This document shows positions 1-8,530 of a DNA stretch of 64,000 nucleotides, piece by piece; position 1 is the first letter of the stretch; each line of letters starts with the position of its first letter. The stretch is from positions 1 to 64,000 of the forward strand of contig NZ_JAOQMX010000021.1 of assembly GCF_025960985.1 (NCBI RefSeq), in the 5' to 3' direction. The stretch is from Flavobacterium psychraerolatum (GTDB lineage Bacteria > Bacteroidota > Bacteroidia > Flavobacteriales > Flavobacteriaceae). Under the pieces are notes generated by a model. It had not been told where the DNA came from, made no database searches, and saw nothing but the letters and a program-made list of their open reading frames with translations. Position numbers and translations under genes: made by a program.

Positions 1-120
1 TTCAGAGAACTCTATGAGATTTTGACCTTTAAAAATTTCCATTATTTCTATGTTTTTCAATACTTTAAAGATATGAATTTAACTGCTTACCTCAATTAAA
101 TTATATGAGAACACATAAAA

Positions 121-157
121 ACAAAAAACACTTGCAAAAATATTCTTGCAAGTGTTT
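121..157 (-). terminator. intrinsic terminator after the DUF4252 gene
   Basis: A perfect 12-bp inverted repeat (126-137 with 146-157, 8-nt loop) is followed on the minus strand by a T run. It lies about 60 nt past the stop codon of the DUF4252 gene, so it probably ends that operon. Confidence 0.8.
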
Positions 158-218
158 AATTAATAATTTTTATTCTGATAAACTATATCGTTTATTTAGT
201 ACTAGACAATAAATAGAA

Positions 219-752
219 TTAATTTCTAGTTGCTTTTTTTAATTCATTGCCTCCAGGTATTTTCATTTTATCAGTCAATATTGAAATTTCGTTTAAAGTA
301 AAACTTCCTGTTAATGACATTAATACCGATTCATTATCTTTACCACTACCTTCAATAAACATAAGCAATTCTTTTATTTGAGCATCTGCCGTTCCAGATT
401 TAACGACTATCCTGATATTTTTATTTCCATCATTAACTTTCATTAATTCTTCTAATCCAGCAGTTTTAATATACTTATCAGCAGTTGCTTTCATATCCAT
501 GGCGACCTTTGAATTTGTAGTTGTAAAAACTTTCAAATTATCTAATTTTTTGATTAAGCTCATGTACTGTTGCGTTTCTTTATCAGAAGCATCTACTTTT
601 ACTTTGCTCATCAAATCAAACATTTTTTTATTGACTACTACGGCTGTTATTTCATCTCTGTCGTTAAATTTGTCAAAGGCAGTTTGAGCAAACAGTGATG
701 TTGTTAAAAATAAAACCATTAATAGAAGTATCTGTTTTTTCATGTTATTCAT
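219..752 (-). CDS. DUF4252 family exported protein
   Basis: This 177-aa protein has a clear Sec signal peptide (basic MKKQ, hydrophobic stretch, cleavage near SLFAQ). The rest is a compact alpha/beta domain that I assign to DUF4252 from its overall pattern, for example the ITAVVVNKKMFDLMSKV segment. The molecular function of the family is unknown. Members often sit beside ECF sigma or anti-sigma genes in Flavobacteriia; no sigma gene is visible here. Two in-frame ATGs (752 and 743) are possible. The second sits directly before the signal peptide. It is the distal gene of a two-gene minus-strand unit, 6 nt after the small membrane protein gene, and a strong terminator follows. Confidence 0.75.
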   Translation of the reverse strand: MNNMKKQILLLMVLFLTTSLFAQTAFDKFNDRDEITAVVVNKKMFDLMSKVKVDASDKETQQYMSLIKKLDNLKVFTTTNSKVAMDMKATADKYIKTAGLEELMKVNDGNKNIRIVVKSGTADAQIKELLMFIEGSGKDNESVLMSLTGSFTLNEISILTDKMKIPGGNELKKATRN

Positions 753-758
753 TTAATT

Positions 759-1013
759 TTATTGTTTTATAAAAATCTGAGTTCGGGCAGATTCACATTT
801 TTGCACATATAACATACTTTTCATGCCAAGATTAAGTGGTGCTGACATCAAAGATAATGCTTTTTGAGTTTCTTGAAAAGCTAGCTCGGGATCATCAAAA
901 GTACCCAAACTACCGTCCGTATTTTCATTATTTAAAAAGTAATATACGCCAATACCCAATACACCTATTATACTCGCTAAAACTAACTCTTTTTTAAAAA
1001 TAGTAAACCTCAT
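759..1013 (-). CDS. small single-pass membrane protein, DUF4252-associated
   Basis: An 84-aa protein with one N-terminal transmembrane segment (about residues 10-28) and an acidic, then helical tail containing FDDPELAFQETQKAL. It looks like the small membrane partner usually encoded next to DUF4252 proteins, which in relatives may act as a short anti-sigma-like or anchoring protein; that role is inference. It is co-oriented with the DUF4252 gene 6 nt downstream and is divergent from the S41 peptidase gene. The sigma factor gene often found upstream of such pairs is absent here. Confidence 0.6.
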   Translation of the reverse strand: MRFTIFKKELVLASIIGVLGIGVYYFLNNENTDGSLGTFDDPELAFQETQKALSLMSAPLNLGMKSMLYVQKCESARTQIFIKQ

Positions 1014-1105
1014 ATTAAACTAGATTGTTAATATTGTAAAAAACTTAATATATTAGAACTAAAGATAGTATTTTTACGTTAATTACCTATATCAAATAGC
1101 TATTT

Positions 1106-2497
1106 ATGAAACATTACTCCTCAATTATTATTATTCTCGTACTCACCGCATTCTCCTTCCAAAGCTGTACAGATAATGATGATATTGCTACACCCCAGAA
1201 TTTAGAAATCAACGATTTCATATGGAAAGGACTTAATGTCTATTATTTATGGCAAGACCAAGTTCCAAACCTAGCCGATAATCGCTTTGCAACTCATGAT
1301 GATTATAATATGTTTTTAGCAAATTATACTCCCGAATCTTTATTTGACGCCTTGCGAGTGGACAAAAGCATTGACCGCTTTAGTTGGATTGTAAGTGATT
1401 ATACAGTTCTTGAACAAGGATTTCAAGGAACTACAAAAAGTAATGGGATAGAATTTAAACTTGGTTTAGATCCAAATGACAAAACCAAAGTAGTTGGAGT
1501 AGTAACTTATATCATTCCAAACTCGGATGCTTCTACAAAAAGTATTGCCAGAGGTGCTATATTTAACGGGATAGACGGAAAAATGCTTAGTATATATAAT
1601 TACAAAGACTTACTCTTCAGTTCCTCTGAAAATTATAATATTAATTTTGCGAATTTTGATGGTAGTACCATTACTTCAAATGGAAAATCAGTTGCTTTTA
1701 CCAAAACAGTACTTGACGAAAACCCTATCCTAATTAATAAAGTATTTAATTTAGGTAGTAATAAAATTGGGTATTTGATGTACAATGGATTTTATTCTAG
1801 TTATGATTTACAGCTAAACAATGCTTTTGGTTCTTTAAAAGCAAATGGGATCACCGATTTAGTTTTAGATTTACGCTACAATCCAGGTGGATCGGTACTT
1901 TCTGCAACTCGATTGGCGAGTATGATCACAGGTCAATTTACGAATCAAGTATTTTCAAAACTTACTTACAATAGTAAAAAAAGTGCGAGTAATTCTACTT
2001 ATTTATTTCCTGATAAAATAGGGACTACACCTATTAACAGTCTTAATCTATCAAAAATTTATATTTTAACTTCTTCAAGCACTGCCTCCGCAAGCGAACT
2101 AATCATTAATGGATTACAACCTTATATTACAGTTATTCAAATTGGAGATACTACTGTCGGTAAAAATCAAGCTTCAAGAACTCTTTATGATTCAGCAGAT
2201 TTTAGTTCAAATAATAGAAACCCAAACCATAAATATGCCATGCAACCTATCGTTGCATACACAGTCAATAAAAACGATTTTGGTAACTACCAATCTGGAA
2301 TCGTTCCTAATTTTATTCTAAGAGAAACAGCAAGTACATATGGTGTTTTAGGTGATTCAGCAGAGCCATTGTTAAATACAGCTATTGCAAAAATTACTGG
2401 TACGGCTCGAACAGCAAAACCAAGTACACAAAAACCATTTCAAGCACTTAGCGATTCCAAAACGCTCACCAATCGAGGTGGTATGCAAATAGAATAA
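1106..2497 (+). CDS. S41 family peptidase lipoprotein (C-terminal processing type)
   Basis: This 463-aa protein starts with an SPII lipoprotein signal ending in SFQSC, so it is probably lipid-anchored outside the inner membrane. A PDZ-like region (about 85-190) precedes an S41 serine protease core (about 215-400). The nucleophile region reads T326-A-S-A-S-E331, and the general-base Lys lies in TVGKNQ (K353). Family members cleave the C-terminal tails of exported proteins. It stands alone on the plus strand, divergent from the DUF4252 pair, and ends in a bidirectional terminator shared with the convergent BtuG-like gene. The substrate cannot be told from sequence. Confidence 0.85.
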   Translation: MKHYSSIIIILVLTAFSFQSCTDNDDIATPQNLEINDFIWKGLNVYYLWQDQVPNLADNRFATHDDYNMFLANYTPESLFDALRVDKSIDRFSWIVSDYTVLEQGFQGTTKSNGIEFKLGLDPNDKTKVVGVVTYIIPNSDASTKSIARGAIFNGIDGKMLSIYNYKDLLFSSSENYNINFANFDGSTITSNGKSVAFTKTVLDENPILINKVFNLGSNKIGYLMYNGFYSSYDLQLNNAFGSLKANGITDLVLDLRYNPGGSVLSATRLASMITGQFTNQVFSKLTYNSKKSASNSTYLFPDKIGTTPINSLNLSKIYILTSSSTASASELIINGLQPYITVIQIGDTTVGKNQASRTLYDSADFSSNNRNPNHKYAMQPIVAYTVNKNDFGNYQSGIVPNFILRETASTYGVLGDSAEPLLNTAIAKITGTARTAKPSTQKPFQALSDSKTLTNRGGMQIE

Positions 2498-2500
2498 CAA

Positions 2501-2538
2501 AAAAATCTCGTTCTAAATTATTAGAACGAGATTTTTTT
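2501..2538. terminator. bidirectional intrinsic terminator
   Basis: A perfect 16-bp stem (2501-2516 with 2521-2536, 4-nt loop) with A runs on one side and T runs on the other lies between the convergent S41 peptidase and BtuG-like genes. It can serve both. Confidence 0.88.
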
Positions 2539-2560
2539 AGTTTTAAAAGGAATTCATACT

Positions 2561-3619
2561 CTAATTATTAAAGAAGAAACCATTTGGACTGATTCCTACT
2601 GTTTTTTCAAAGTTCAAAGTTCCATTTGTACTATAAACAGCAATTTTTCCATTAGAAGCATAATCGCCAGCATCTCCCAAATAAATATTTGTACCGTTTA
2701 CCGCAAAACCATAAGGACTAAATGTTGAGCTAAAGATTGAAGTACTTGGTAAAACTGTTGCTGTTGTATTCATTACAAAAATATCTTTCCCTTGTGTATA
2801 GTAAATTTTATTACTTTCAATATCCATTTTTCCAGGATGAGAAGCCAATTCAAAGTCAAATGTAGAAGTAACTGTATTGGTAACTGGATTGATTTTTTGC
2901 AATTTACCAGCCGATTCTTGTTTCGTCCAAGCTAATTTTCCTTGACTCAAAACATAAATAACTCCTTGGTCTTCTTCAATAGCACTAGGACTATCCCCAA
3001 CTGTTATCGTTGTACTTACTTTGGCTGTAGCCACATCAATCACAGAGACTGTATTGCCAGTACCATACCCTCCTTTGTGTGCTACATATAACTTGTTGTT
3101 GTAAGCAATTATGTTTTCTGGCCCTTCTGCAACTGGTATCTTGGCTTCTACAACATTAGTCGTAAGATTTATAACTGCAACATAATCATCTGTAGTTACA
3201 TACCCATCACCCCAATTGGTAACGTACCCTTTACCGTTGGCAAAAGTAATGTATCTTGGGTTTATTAAATCTGTAGTAATTGTTGTTAAGGTCTTTAATG
3301 TATATCTGTTCAATACCTGAATTGTATTGGATCCATTCAAAACCACATAGGCTGTTGATCCGTTTACATTAAAATTTTGGGCTACATCACCAAGCAAATT
3401 TCCTCCATTATTGGTCGCAAACAATTGATTGGATACCATATTTGTATCATTGGATAAAAATGATATTTCGGCGTTTCCTTTATTAAAAACTCCCTCATTT
3501 ACAACAATAACTCCTTTGTTATAAGACCCTAATGATTGTTCTGCTGCATCATCATTCGTACATGAAATCATGGTTAAAGCACTACTAACGCAAGCAATTG
3601 TAATTTTTTTAAAGTTCAT
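2561..3619 (-). CDS. BtuG-like surface lipoprotein (YncE/DUF5074-type beta-propeller)
   Basis: A 352-aa lipoprotein (signal ending in LTMISC) followed by repeated beta-propeller blades. Phrases such as NTIQVLNRYTLKT, NTVSVIDVATAKV and VYSTNGTLNF are typical of YncE/DUF5074 proteins. In Bacteroides, BtuG lipoproteins of this fold bind cobalamin at the cell surface and cap the TonB receptor BtuB. Here the gene starts 3 nt after the BtuB-like receptor gene, which makes the same role likely (inference from context). It is the last gene of the riboswitch-controlled uptake unit and ends at a strong bidirectional terminator. The fold is well supported; ligand specificity rests on the neighbours. Confidence 0.72.
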   Translation of the reverse strand: MNFKKITIACVSSALTMISCTNDDAAEQSLGSYNKGVIVVNEGVFNKGNAEISFLSNDTNMVSNQLFATNNGGNLLGDVAQNFNVNGSTAYVVLNGSNTIQVLNRYTLKTLTTITTDLINPRYITFANGKGYVTNWGDGYVTTDDYVAVINLTTNVVEAKIPVAEGPENIIAYNNKLYVAHKGGYGTGNTVSVIDVATAKVSTTITVGDSPSAIEEDQGVIYVLSQGKLAWTKQESAGKLQKINPVTNTVTSTFDFELASHPGKMDIESNKIYYTQGKDIFVMNTTATVLPSTSIFSSTFSPYGFAVNGTNIYLGDAGDYASNGKIAVYSTNGTLNFEKTVGISPNGFFFNN

Positions 3620-3622
3620 TTT

Positions 3623-5452
3623 TTAGTATTTAATTGTTAAGGAAAAATTATAGTTAATTCCAGGCATTGGCCTGATTTCTACGGTTTGATAGTCTTTATT
3701 AAAGAGATTCAGAACTTGAAATCCTATTTTATAATGTTCATTTTTGTCCATTTTATAAAAAGTACTGAGATTGGAAACCGAATATTCCTTTAGCTTATTA
3801 GAATTATCAGTCGTAATGAAAACAGATCCATTGAAAAGTAATTGATAATTTATAGACCAGTTTGCAAAGGAATAATCGATAGTAGAGGTAAATTTATGAT
3901 AGGGTACGTAAATCAATTTTTTTTGTTTAATTTGATCTACAGCAGAGGTGTATGCATAAGCCATATCAAAATCAAATAAGTGTTTTTTTATTTTTTTTCT
4001 AAAATGCCCTGTAATTTCCAATCCTTTATTTTTGACCACATCCGTATTTATAGGCATCCAAATACCACTCTCATTGGGCACCCATCGAATCATATCTTTG
4101 GTGTCGATATAAAATAGTGTCGCTGATAACCGTGCTGCTCCCAGATGCAACTCCTGTCCCAATTCCACTTGTTGAGACGACTCGAGTTTTAAATTCAAAT
4201 TTCCACTTCCTACCCAAAACAAATCATTAAAGGTTGGTACTCTGAAGTTTTTAGAAGCATTCAATTTTACAGTATAATTGTGCAACGGATTTGCAACTAG
4301 TCCAACTGAATATAAAAAAGGCGTTTTATAATTGGTCGTTAGCTCTTGCCTAGCACTTGTCTCCAGTTTTAATTTTTTAGTAAACAAATACTTCAATAAT
4401 ACACCTGCTGTACCCACTTGCCTAGTTACTGGATCTATAGAACTACCAAAGCCATTAATATGAGTATAACTAAAAACGGAGTTAATAGTCAGTTTTATTG
4501 ATGGAGTATACTCCAAATCATACTTTATAATTTTGGTTGATGCCCCTCCATTAGTGTAATTATTATTAGTTTTATTTTCGAAATACTTGTATGATTCTGT
4601 AATATAGGCAAGCTTTAAACGAGAAGTAAATTCATCTTTATTAGCAATCCATTCCAATAAATTTCTCGAATTCAAATCCTTGTACTTACTATTAGAAGTG
4701 GTTACAATAGTACCTGAAAACTCTCGGTTTCCATCATACAATTGGCTATAGATATTAATTTCGTGATTTGAATTTATTTTATAACCAAAATTGGTATTCA
4801 AACTCGTATTATCATAAGCTCCATTTTGATTGACTTTATTTCGATTCAGATAAGTATAATCGTTTGAAGAACTATTTCTAGAGAAACTAATATCGACAGC
4901 CAGCTTATCCGTTCCTCCTTTAAAATCATAAAAATAACCTTGTGTATTAAAACTCCCCAAATTAACACTGAGCCTATTTGTAAATTGTTTATTGAACTTT
5001 AGTTCGTTGTTCAAATGTACAGTTCCTCCTATAGCCGAAGATCCATAAATTCCGCTACCACCACCACTTCTTACAGAAACTCTACTATATCCCAATGGTG
5101 TAATAGTATTAAAATCGGTTTGTCCAAGCAATTGTGAATTGATGTTGATCCCATTCCAAATCACAGCAGTTTGTGCCGCAGTAGTCCCTCTGAAGGAAAC
5201 TGATGATACCATACCATTACCATTTTCTTTAAAATAAAGCAAACTATTGTAACGTAATAGGTTGGTGAGGGAATTGTAATTCTTTTCGATTAGCGTATCT
5301 GAAATATTTTTGATTTGAAGCGAATTGGAGTATTTATTCAAAACAGCATCTGCCACCACTACTTCATCAAGGGCAATTGGATTATTGTTCTGAGCATTTA
5401 TCCATAGACTAGTTAGAAATAAAAAATAAAAAAATAATTGTTTTGCTTTCAT
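3623..5452 (-). CDS. btuB: TonB-dependent outer-membrane receptor, BtuB-like (cobalamin)
   Basis: The receptor is 609 aa from the preferred ATG at 5452, which sits directly before a signal peptide (MKAKQLFFYFLFL...INAQ). An upstream in-frame start at 5533 would add 27 residues inside the leader RNA and is unlikely. The plug domain follows (ALDEVVVADAV, then GSGIYGSSAIGGTVHLNN), then a 22-strand-type barrel ending in an aromatic C-terminus (SLTIKY). Its place between cobalamin riboswitches and a BtuG-like lipoprotein indicates cobalamin or cobinamide uptake, energised by TonB. Regulation is probably by the degenerate riboswitch in its leader, by read-through from the canonical one upstream, or both. 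Confidence 0.8.
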   Translation of the reverse strand: MKAKQLFFYFLFLTSLWINAQNNNPIALDEVVVADAVLNKYSNSLQIKNISDTLIEKNYNSLTNLLRYNSLLYFKENGNGMVSSVSFRGTTAAQTAVIWNGININSQLLGQTDFNTITPLGYSRVSVRSGGGSGIYGSSAIGGTVHLNNELKFNKQFTNRLSVNLGSFNTQGYFYDFKGGTDKLAVDISFSRNSSSNDYTYLNRNKVNQNGAYDNTSLNTNFGYKINSNHEINIYSQLYDGNREFSGTIVTTSNSKYKDLNSRNLLEWIANKDEFTSRLKLAYITESYKYFENKTNNNYTNGGASTKIIKYDLEYTPSIKLTINSVFSYTHINGFGSSIDPVTRQVGTAGVLLKYLFTKKLKLETSARQELTTNYKTPFLYSVGLVANPLHNYTVKLNASKNFRVPTFNDLFWVGSGNLNLKLESSQQVELGQELHLGAARLSATLFYIDTKDMIRWVPNESGIWMPINTDVVKNKGLEITGHFRKKIKKHLFDFDMAYAYTSAVDQIKQKKLIYVPYHKFTSTIDYSFANWSINYQLLFNGSVFITTDNSNKLKEYSVSNLSTFYKMDKNEHYKIGFQVLNLFNKDYQTVEIRPMPGINYNFSLTIKY

Positions 5453-5484
5453 ACTTTTACAACCTCTTGTTCTCGAAAGGTTTC

Positions 5485-5630
5485 TATTTATTTGACACAA
5501 AGACAGGTCGTCTTTCTTATGGATTGTTAGCATACAGTTGCATGTACAGCTTAGGGTTTATGTTTTAGATTTTAAAGTATTCGTTTTGTAACTACCTTGT
5601 TTCACTAACCTAATTCTCATTTAATACTTT
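5485..5630 (-). promoter_or_regulatory. second, degenerate cobalamin-riboswitch-like leader of btuB
   Basis: Read on the minus strand, the btuB leader contains AGCTGTACATGCAACTGTA, which matches the B12-box core of the canonical riboswitch at 6118-6345 (AGCTGTACCCGCAACTGTA) except for two bases. A GAGAATTAGGTTAGTGAAA 5' block and a GACGACCTGTCTTTGTG 3' block resemble the conserved ends. It is only about 145 nt, lacks the usual GCCACT and GGGAAGG elements and has a weakened closing helix. It may be a shortened working variant or a decayed copy. Confidence 0.6.
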
Positions 5631-5725
5631 TTTTTGGAATATAAAAAGTAAAATCAATAGTACAGAAAAATAGATTAGAAATAAAAAAAATAAGTACTTA
5701 TTATAAAACGTGTTAGGGTAGTTTA

Positions 5726-6007
5726 CTATTCTTTTTTAAAGGTAGATGATTTTTTAGTCCTTGTATGATACTCCCCAGTCAATACGATGCCATTAATCCA
5801 ATTAAAAATAGTGTCATTTTTTCGTCCTGCTGTTTTGAACACCTCTGCATTGAATCTATTTGTGAGTTCTTTTTCAGTTGAAAGTTTTGAAACCATCAAC
5901 TCATCTAATTCAACCGGCATAGCGACGATTCCTTTTTTTTGTTGTCCAAAAACAGTAAAAGATTTCAATGTAAAAAATGCAATAGTTGCAATAATTTTAG
6001 TATTCAT
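5726..6007 (-). CDS. small exported protein of unknown function under a cobalamin riboswitch
   Basis: A 93-aa protein from ATG 6007 (an upstream start at 6043 would add 12 residues without a signal-like sequence). Residues 1-22 form a signal peptide ending near FTVFGQQ. The mature part is about 70 residues, hydrophilic, with VELDELMVSKLSTEKELT and a Lys/Thr-rich end. I do not recognise the family. It is the first gene downstream of the canonical cobalamin riboswitch and lies directly before the btuB leader, so a role in B12 uptake or handling is a reasonable guess only. Confidence 0.6.
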   Translation of the reverse strand: MNTKIIATIAFFTLKSFTVFGQQKKGIVAMPVELDELMVSKLSTEKELTNRFNAEVFKTAGRKNDTIFNWINGIVLTGEYHTRTKKSSTFKKE

Positions 6008-6117
6008 TTTATTAAATATAGTGTCCTGGCATTGCCAAAACATGATAAAAAATGGGAGAAAAGCATAGAATAACCCATACCCAAACCTTTTTTCCCGAAA
6101 GTCTGATATTCAATACA

Positions 6118-6345
6118 ATGGCAGGTCTCCTGGCTTGCGTCTTGTTGTTGACCTTCCCATTCTCATTTTAATGTCAAAATCTCTAGTTTTTAGGGTCAAA
6201 ATCCTAAAATGCATAGATCTTTATTTTTTAGTTTTCAAAAAGTGGTCGTGCAGATAACAACAAGCATAATAGCTTACAGTTGCGGGTACAGCTCAAGATT
6301 TTCGGATATGATTTATAAACCATTCTTCATTTCACTTGATTCCCT
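6118..6345 (-). promoter_or_regulatory. cobalamin riboswitch (canonical)
   Basis: On the minus strand the conserved blocks appear in order: GGGAATC near 6343, GAGCTGTACCCGCAACTGTA near 6290, a GACCACT element, GAATGGGAAGG, and AGCCAGGAGACCTGCC at the 3' end (about 6119-6134). These are the hallmark sequences of the adenosylcobalamin aptamer. A Bacteroidetes-type promoter lies just upstream (6398-6427). The 3' end is about 110 nt before the start codon at 6007, leaving room for an expression platform. It probably represses the small exported protein gene and btuB-btuG when cobalamin is plentiful. Confidence 0.93.
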
Positions 6346-6397
6346 TTTAATGCTTTTTTTTTAAATAATAAAAAAAATAGCAACCTCAATACAATGG

Positions 6398-6427
6398 CAA
6401 ATATAGTAGAATTATAACCAGTACCAA
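6398..6427 (-). promoter_or_regulatory. Bacteroidetes sigma-A promoter of the cobalamin riboswitch RNA
   Basis: On the minus strand TTG (6425-6427), a 19-nt spacer and TATATTTG (6398-6405) match the TTG-N19-TAnnTTTG consensus exactly. The expected start point near 6391 lies about 45 nt upstream of the first conserved riboswitch block. Confidence 0.75.
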
Positions 6428-6763
6428 AACAGACTACAATAATATCAATATAAAAGCTAGACAGTTAAGTACTGATTTTTATACTTTTCATACTACTTTT
6501 CGCTTTTTTTGTTGCTCTGTTTACAGTTTAATCCTGCAAGACAAACGAAAAACTGCCCTCCTAATTGAGTTAAAAATAATGGAAATATCTCTCCCCATTT
6601 GTCTTTCCTTTTTTACCTGATTAAAATTAAAGGTCTTTTAATGTAATTATAGTAACGATTTAATACATTAAAGAAACAAAAAGATAAAATAACACATAAA
6701 ATCATTCAAAAACATTTGATAGGTTGCCACATATTAGTAGTAAAATCTTGATTATAATGTTAC
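6428..6763. other. intergenic region between cobC and the riboswitch promoter
   Basis: This AT-rich stretch separates the end of the cob operon from the uptake promoter. I see no ORF with coding character, no clear terminator with a U tract and no RNA motif. A weak inverted repeat (TTTAATG and CATTAAA forms near 6636-6675) is too short to call. Confidence 0.5.
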
Positions 6764-7285
6764 TTACAGTACTATTTTAATTACTGCACCAAAACCCACT
6801 TTATTATTAAAAGCATCCTTTAATGGTAATCCTGAAATTTTGCACAAGATGCTTCTAATCACTCCAGCATGAGCAACGATCACTACCGCTTTTGATGTGT
6901 TATGTTGAAAATCATTTTCCAAAAAGTCATTTACTCGATTATACAATTCTACAAAAGACTCTCCGTTGGGCACTGATACATTTACAAAATCATTCATCCA
7001 AGGCGTAAATTCATCGGGAGAAATGGCATCCCAATTTTTCATTTCCCAATTACCAAAATTCATTTCCATTAATCGGTCATCTTTTATAATTGTATTCGAA
7101 AGGTAACTAGCCAATTGGCTACAACGTACTAATGGACTAGAATATACTATTGCATCCTGCGGAAGTTGCTTTTTAATGGATTCGAATATTTCCAAATAAG
7201 GTGCTGCAATTGGCACATCAGATTGTCCGTAACAGATTCCTTTTTCACAAACTGTTTCGGTGTGTCGTACTAAATAAACTTCCAT
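6764..7285 (-). CDS. cobC: alpha-ribazole phosphatase-like histidine phosphatase (CobC)
   Basis: A 173-aa protein of the phosphoglycerate mutase-like superfamily. It opens with MEVYLVRHTETVCEKGICYG, where RH carries the phosphohistidine; a second catalytic His is in VVIVAHAGVIRSIL. The start at 7285 is preferred over an upstream in-frame start at 7345 because the fold begins right there. CobC removes the 5'-phosphate from alpha-ribazole phosphate or cobalamin phosphate in lower-ligand assembly. The start lies 16 nt inside the end of cobS, suggesting translational coupling. It is the last gene of the minus-strand cob operon. Assignment relies on both fold and context. Confidence 0.85.
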   Translation of the reverse strand: MEVYLVRHTETVCEKGICYGQSDVPIAAPYLEIFESIKKQLPQDAIVYSSPLVRCSQLASYLSNTIIKDDRLMEMNFGNWEMKNWDAISPDEFTPWMNDFVNVSVPNGESFVELYNRVNDFLENDFQHNTSKAVVIVAHAGVIRSILCKISGLPLKDAFNNKVGFGAVIKIVL

Positions 7286-8067
7286 AAAACAATAACTGAT
7301 AGATAAAATAAAATTTCGCATACTTGTTGCGTTGCGCCTAAACAATCGCCTGTATAGCCGTCAATCCATTTCTGGAAATAACGAGCCAAGAAAAACCGAC
7401 CTATGAAAACAGGCACTAAAACTGAGAATAATTGCCACTGAAAACACATCAAAAACAGGAGTGGCAATAAGCCAAAAAAGAACGCACCAACCACTTCTCG
7501 CCACGTATGCTTTTGCGCAATAGGTTTACTTTTACTACTGGCATCTTCGCGAGAATATTGATGGGTAAAAACGATGGAAATTGCTGCCAAACGGCTCAAA
7601 GAATGGCCAGAAACAAACAGTAGAAAAATCAAAAATTCATTTTTGGTAGTGAATTCATCAACATTCGAAACCAAAAAAGACAAGGCTTGGTATTTCAACA
7701 AAAACAATAAAACTACGCCTATTGCTCCATATGCTCCAATAGCGCTGTCTTTCATAATCAAAAGAATTTTCTCTTTGGTCCATCCTCCACCAAAACCATC
7801 ACACACATCGGCAAAACCGTCTTCATGAAAAGCACCTGTCACCAATATGGAGGCAATCATAGCGATAAGCACTGCAAGATCCGGCGTCAATAAAAAATGA
7901 CACAAACTAAAAACACCAAACGCAATCCCTCCTACTATCCAACCAATTAATGGGAAATAACGAGATGATTTGTTTAAATAGTCGGGATTGTGATCACTAT
8001 TTTTCGGACATGGAATCCGAGTGTAAAACTGTAAAGCAGTAAAAAATATATGGAGTTCTTTTTTCAT
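7270..8067 (-). CDS. cobS: adenosylcobinamide-GDP ribazoletransferase
   Basis: CobS joins adenosylcobinamide-GDP with alpha-ribazole (phosphate) to make cobalamin (phosphate) at the inner membrane. The 265-aa protein has the family signature HEDGFADVCDGFGGG (about residues 80-95), followed by KEKILLIMKDSAIGAYGAIG. Multiple hydrophobic helices follow, and a C-terminal GDCLGATQQVCEI segment. Length and motifs are normal for the family. It overlaps the upstream membrane protein gene by 4 nt and the downstream cobC start by 16 nt, so it lies within a tightly coupled operon. Confidence 0.93.
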   Translation of the reverse strand: MKKELHIFFTALQFYTRIPCPKNSDHNPDYLNKSSRYFPLIGWIVGGIAFGVFSLCHFLLTPDLAVLIAMIASILVTGAFHEDGFADVCDGFGGGWTKEKILLIMKDSAIGAYGAIGVVLLFLLKYQALSFLVSNVDEFTTKNEFLIFLLFVSGHSLSRLAAISIVFTHQYSREDASSKSKPIAQKHTWREVVGAFFFGLLPLLFLMCFQWQLFSVLVPVFIGRFFLARYFQKWIDGYTGDCLGATQQVCEILFYLSVIVLWKFI

Positions 8068-8438
8068 AAATGGTAACTATTATTTTCTTTATTTAATTTC
8101 CATTTTTCTAAAGCAAAAAAGGTTGTAATGAATAAGATACAACTTACTATAATAAAAACAACGTTGGATGCCCCAAAATATGCTACTGCTAAATAAGAAA
8201 CTACACCTATTACAATTCCTAATACAAAACCAATGAGCGCTTTTATAATTAAATTCCCTTTGTTCATTACAACAAAAAATAAGCTACTCAAGAAACAAAC
8301 CAACTCAAATTCAGCGATTGCGCCTCCGTCTTTCCCGTGATAAAACCTTAAATCGAAAGCATTTATTCTACTTTCCAAATAAATCGTAGCAGCTACAGCT
8401 ACTATTATAAAAAGGATGAAAATTATTTTTCTTTGCAT
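8064..8438 (-). CDS. small multi-pass membrane protein in the cob operon
   Basis: A 124-aa hydrophobic protein with about four predicted transmembrane segments (roughly residues 4-20, 43-60, 65-90 and 93-112) and a short charged tail. I do not recognise a named family. It lies between the bluB-cobT fusion and cobS, and its stop overlaps the cobS start by 4 nt (ATGA arrangement), so it is translated with them. A role in precursor transport or as a partner of membrane-bound CobS is possible but is only guilt by association. Confidence 0.65.
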   Translation of the reverse strand: MQRKIIFILFIIVAVAATIYLESRINAFDLRFYHGKDGGAIAEFELVCFLSSLFFVVMNKGNLIIKALIGFVLGIVIGVVSYLAVAYFGASNVVFIIVSCILFITTFFALEKWKLNKENNSYHL

Positions 8439-8530
8439 ATCTACTATTGCTTATAAATTATGAAAGCTCTTTTTTATTATGCTACAATGTTCCCCTTGAT
8501 TTATTTAATTCGAAAAAAAAAGCAAGAGAA

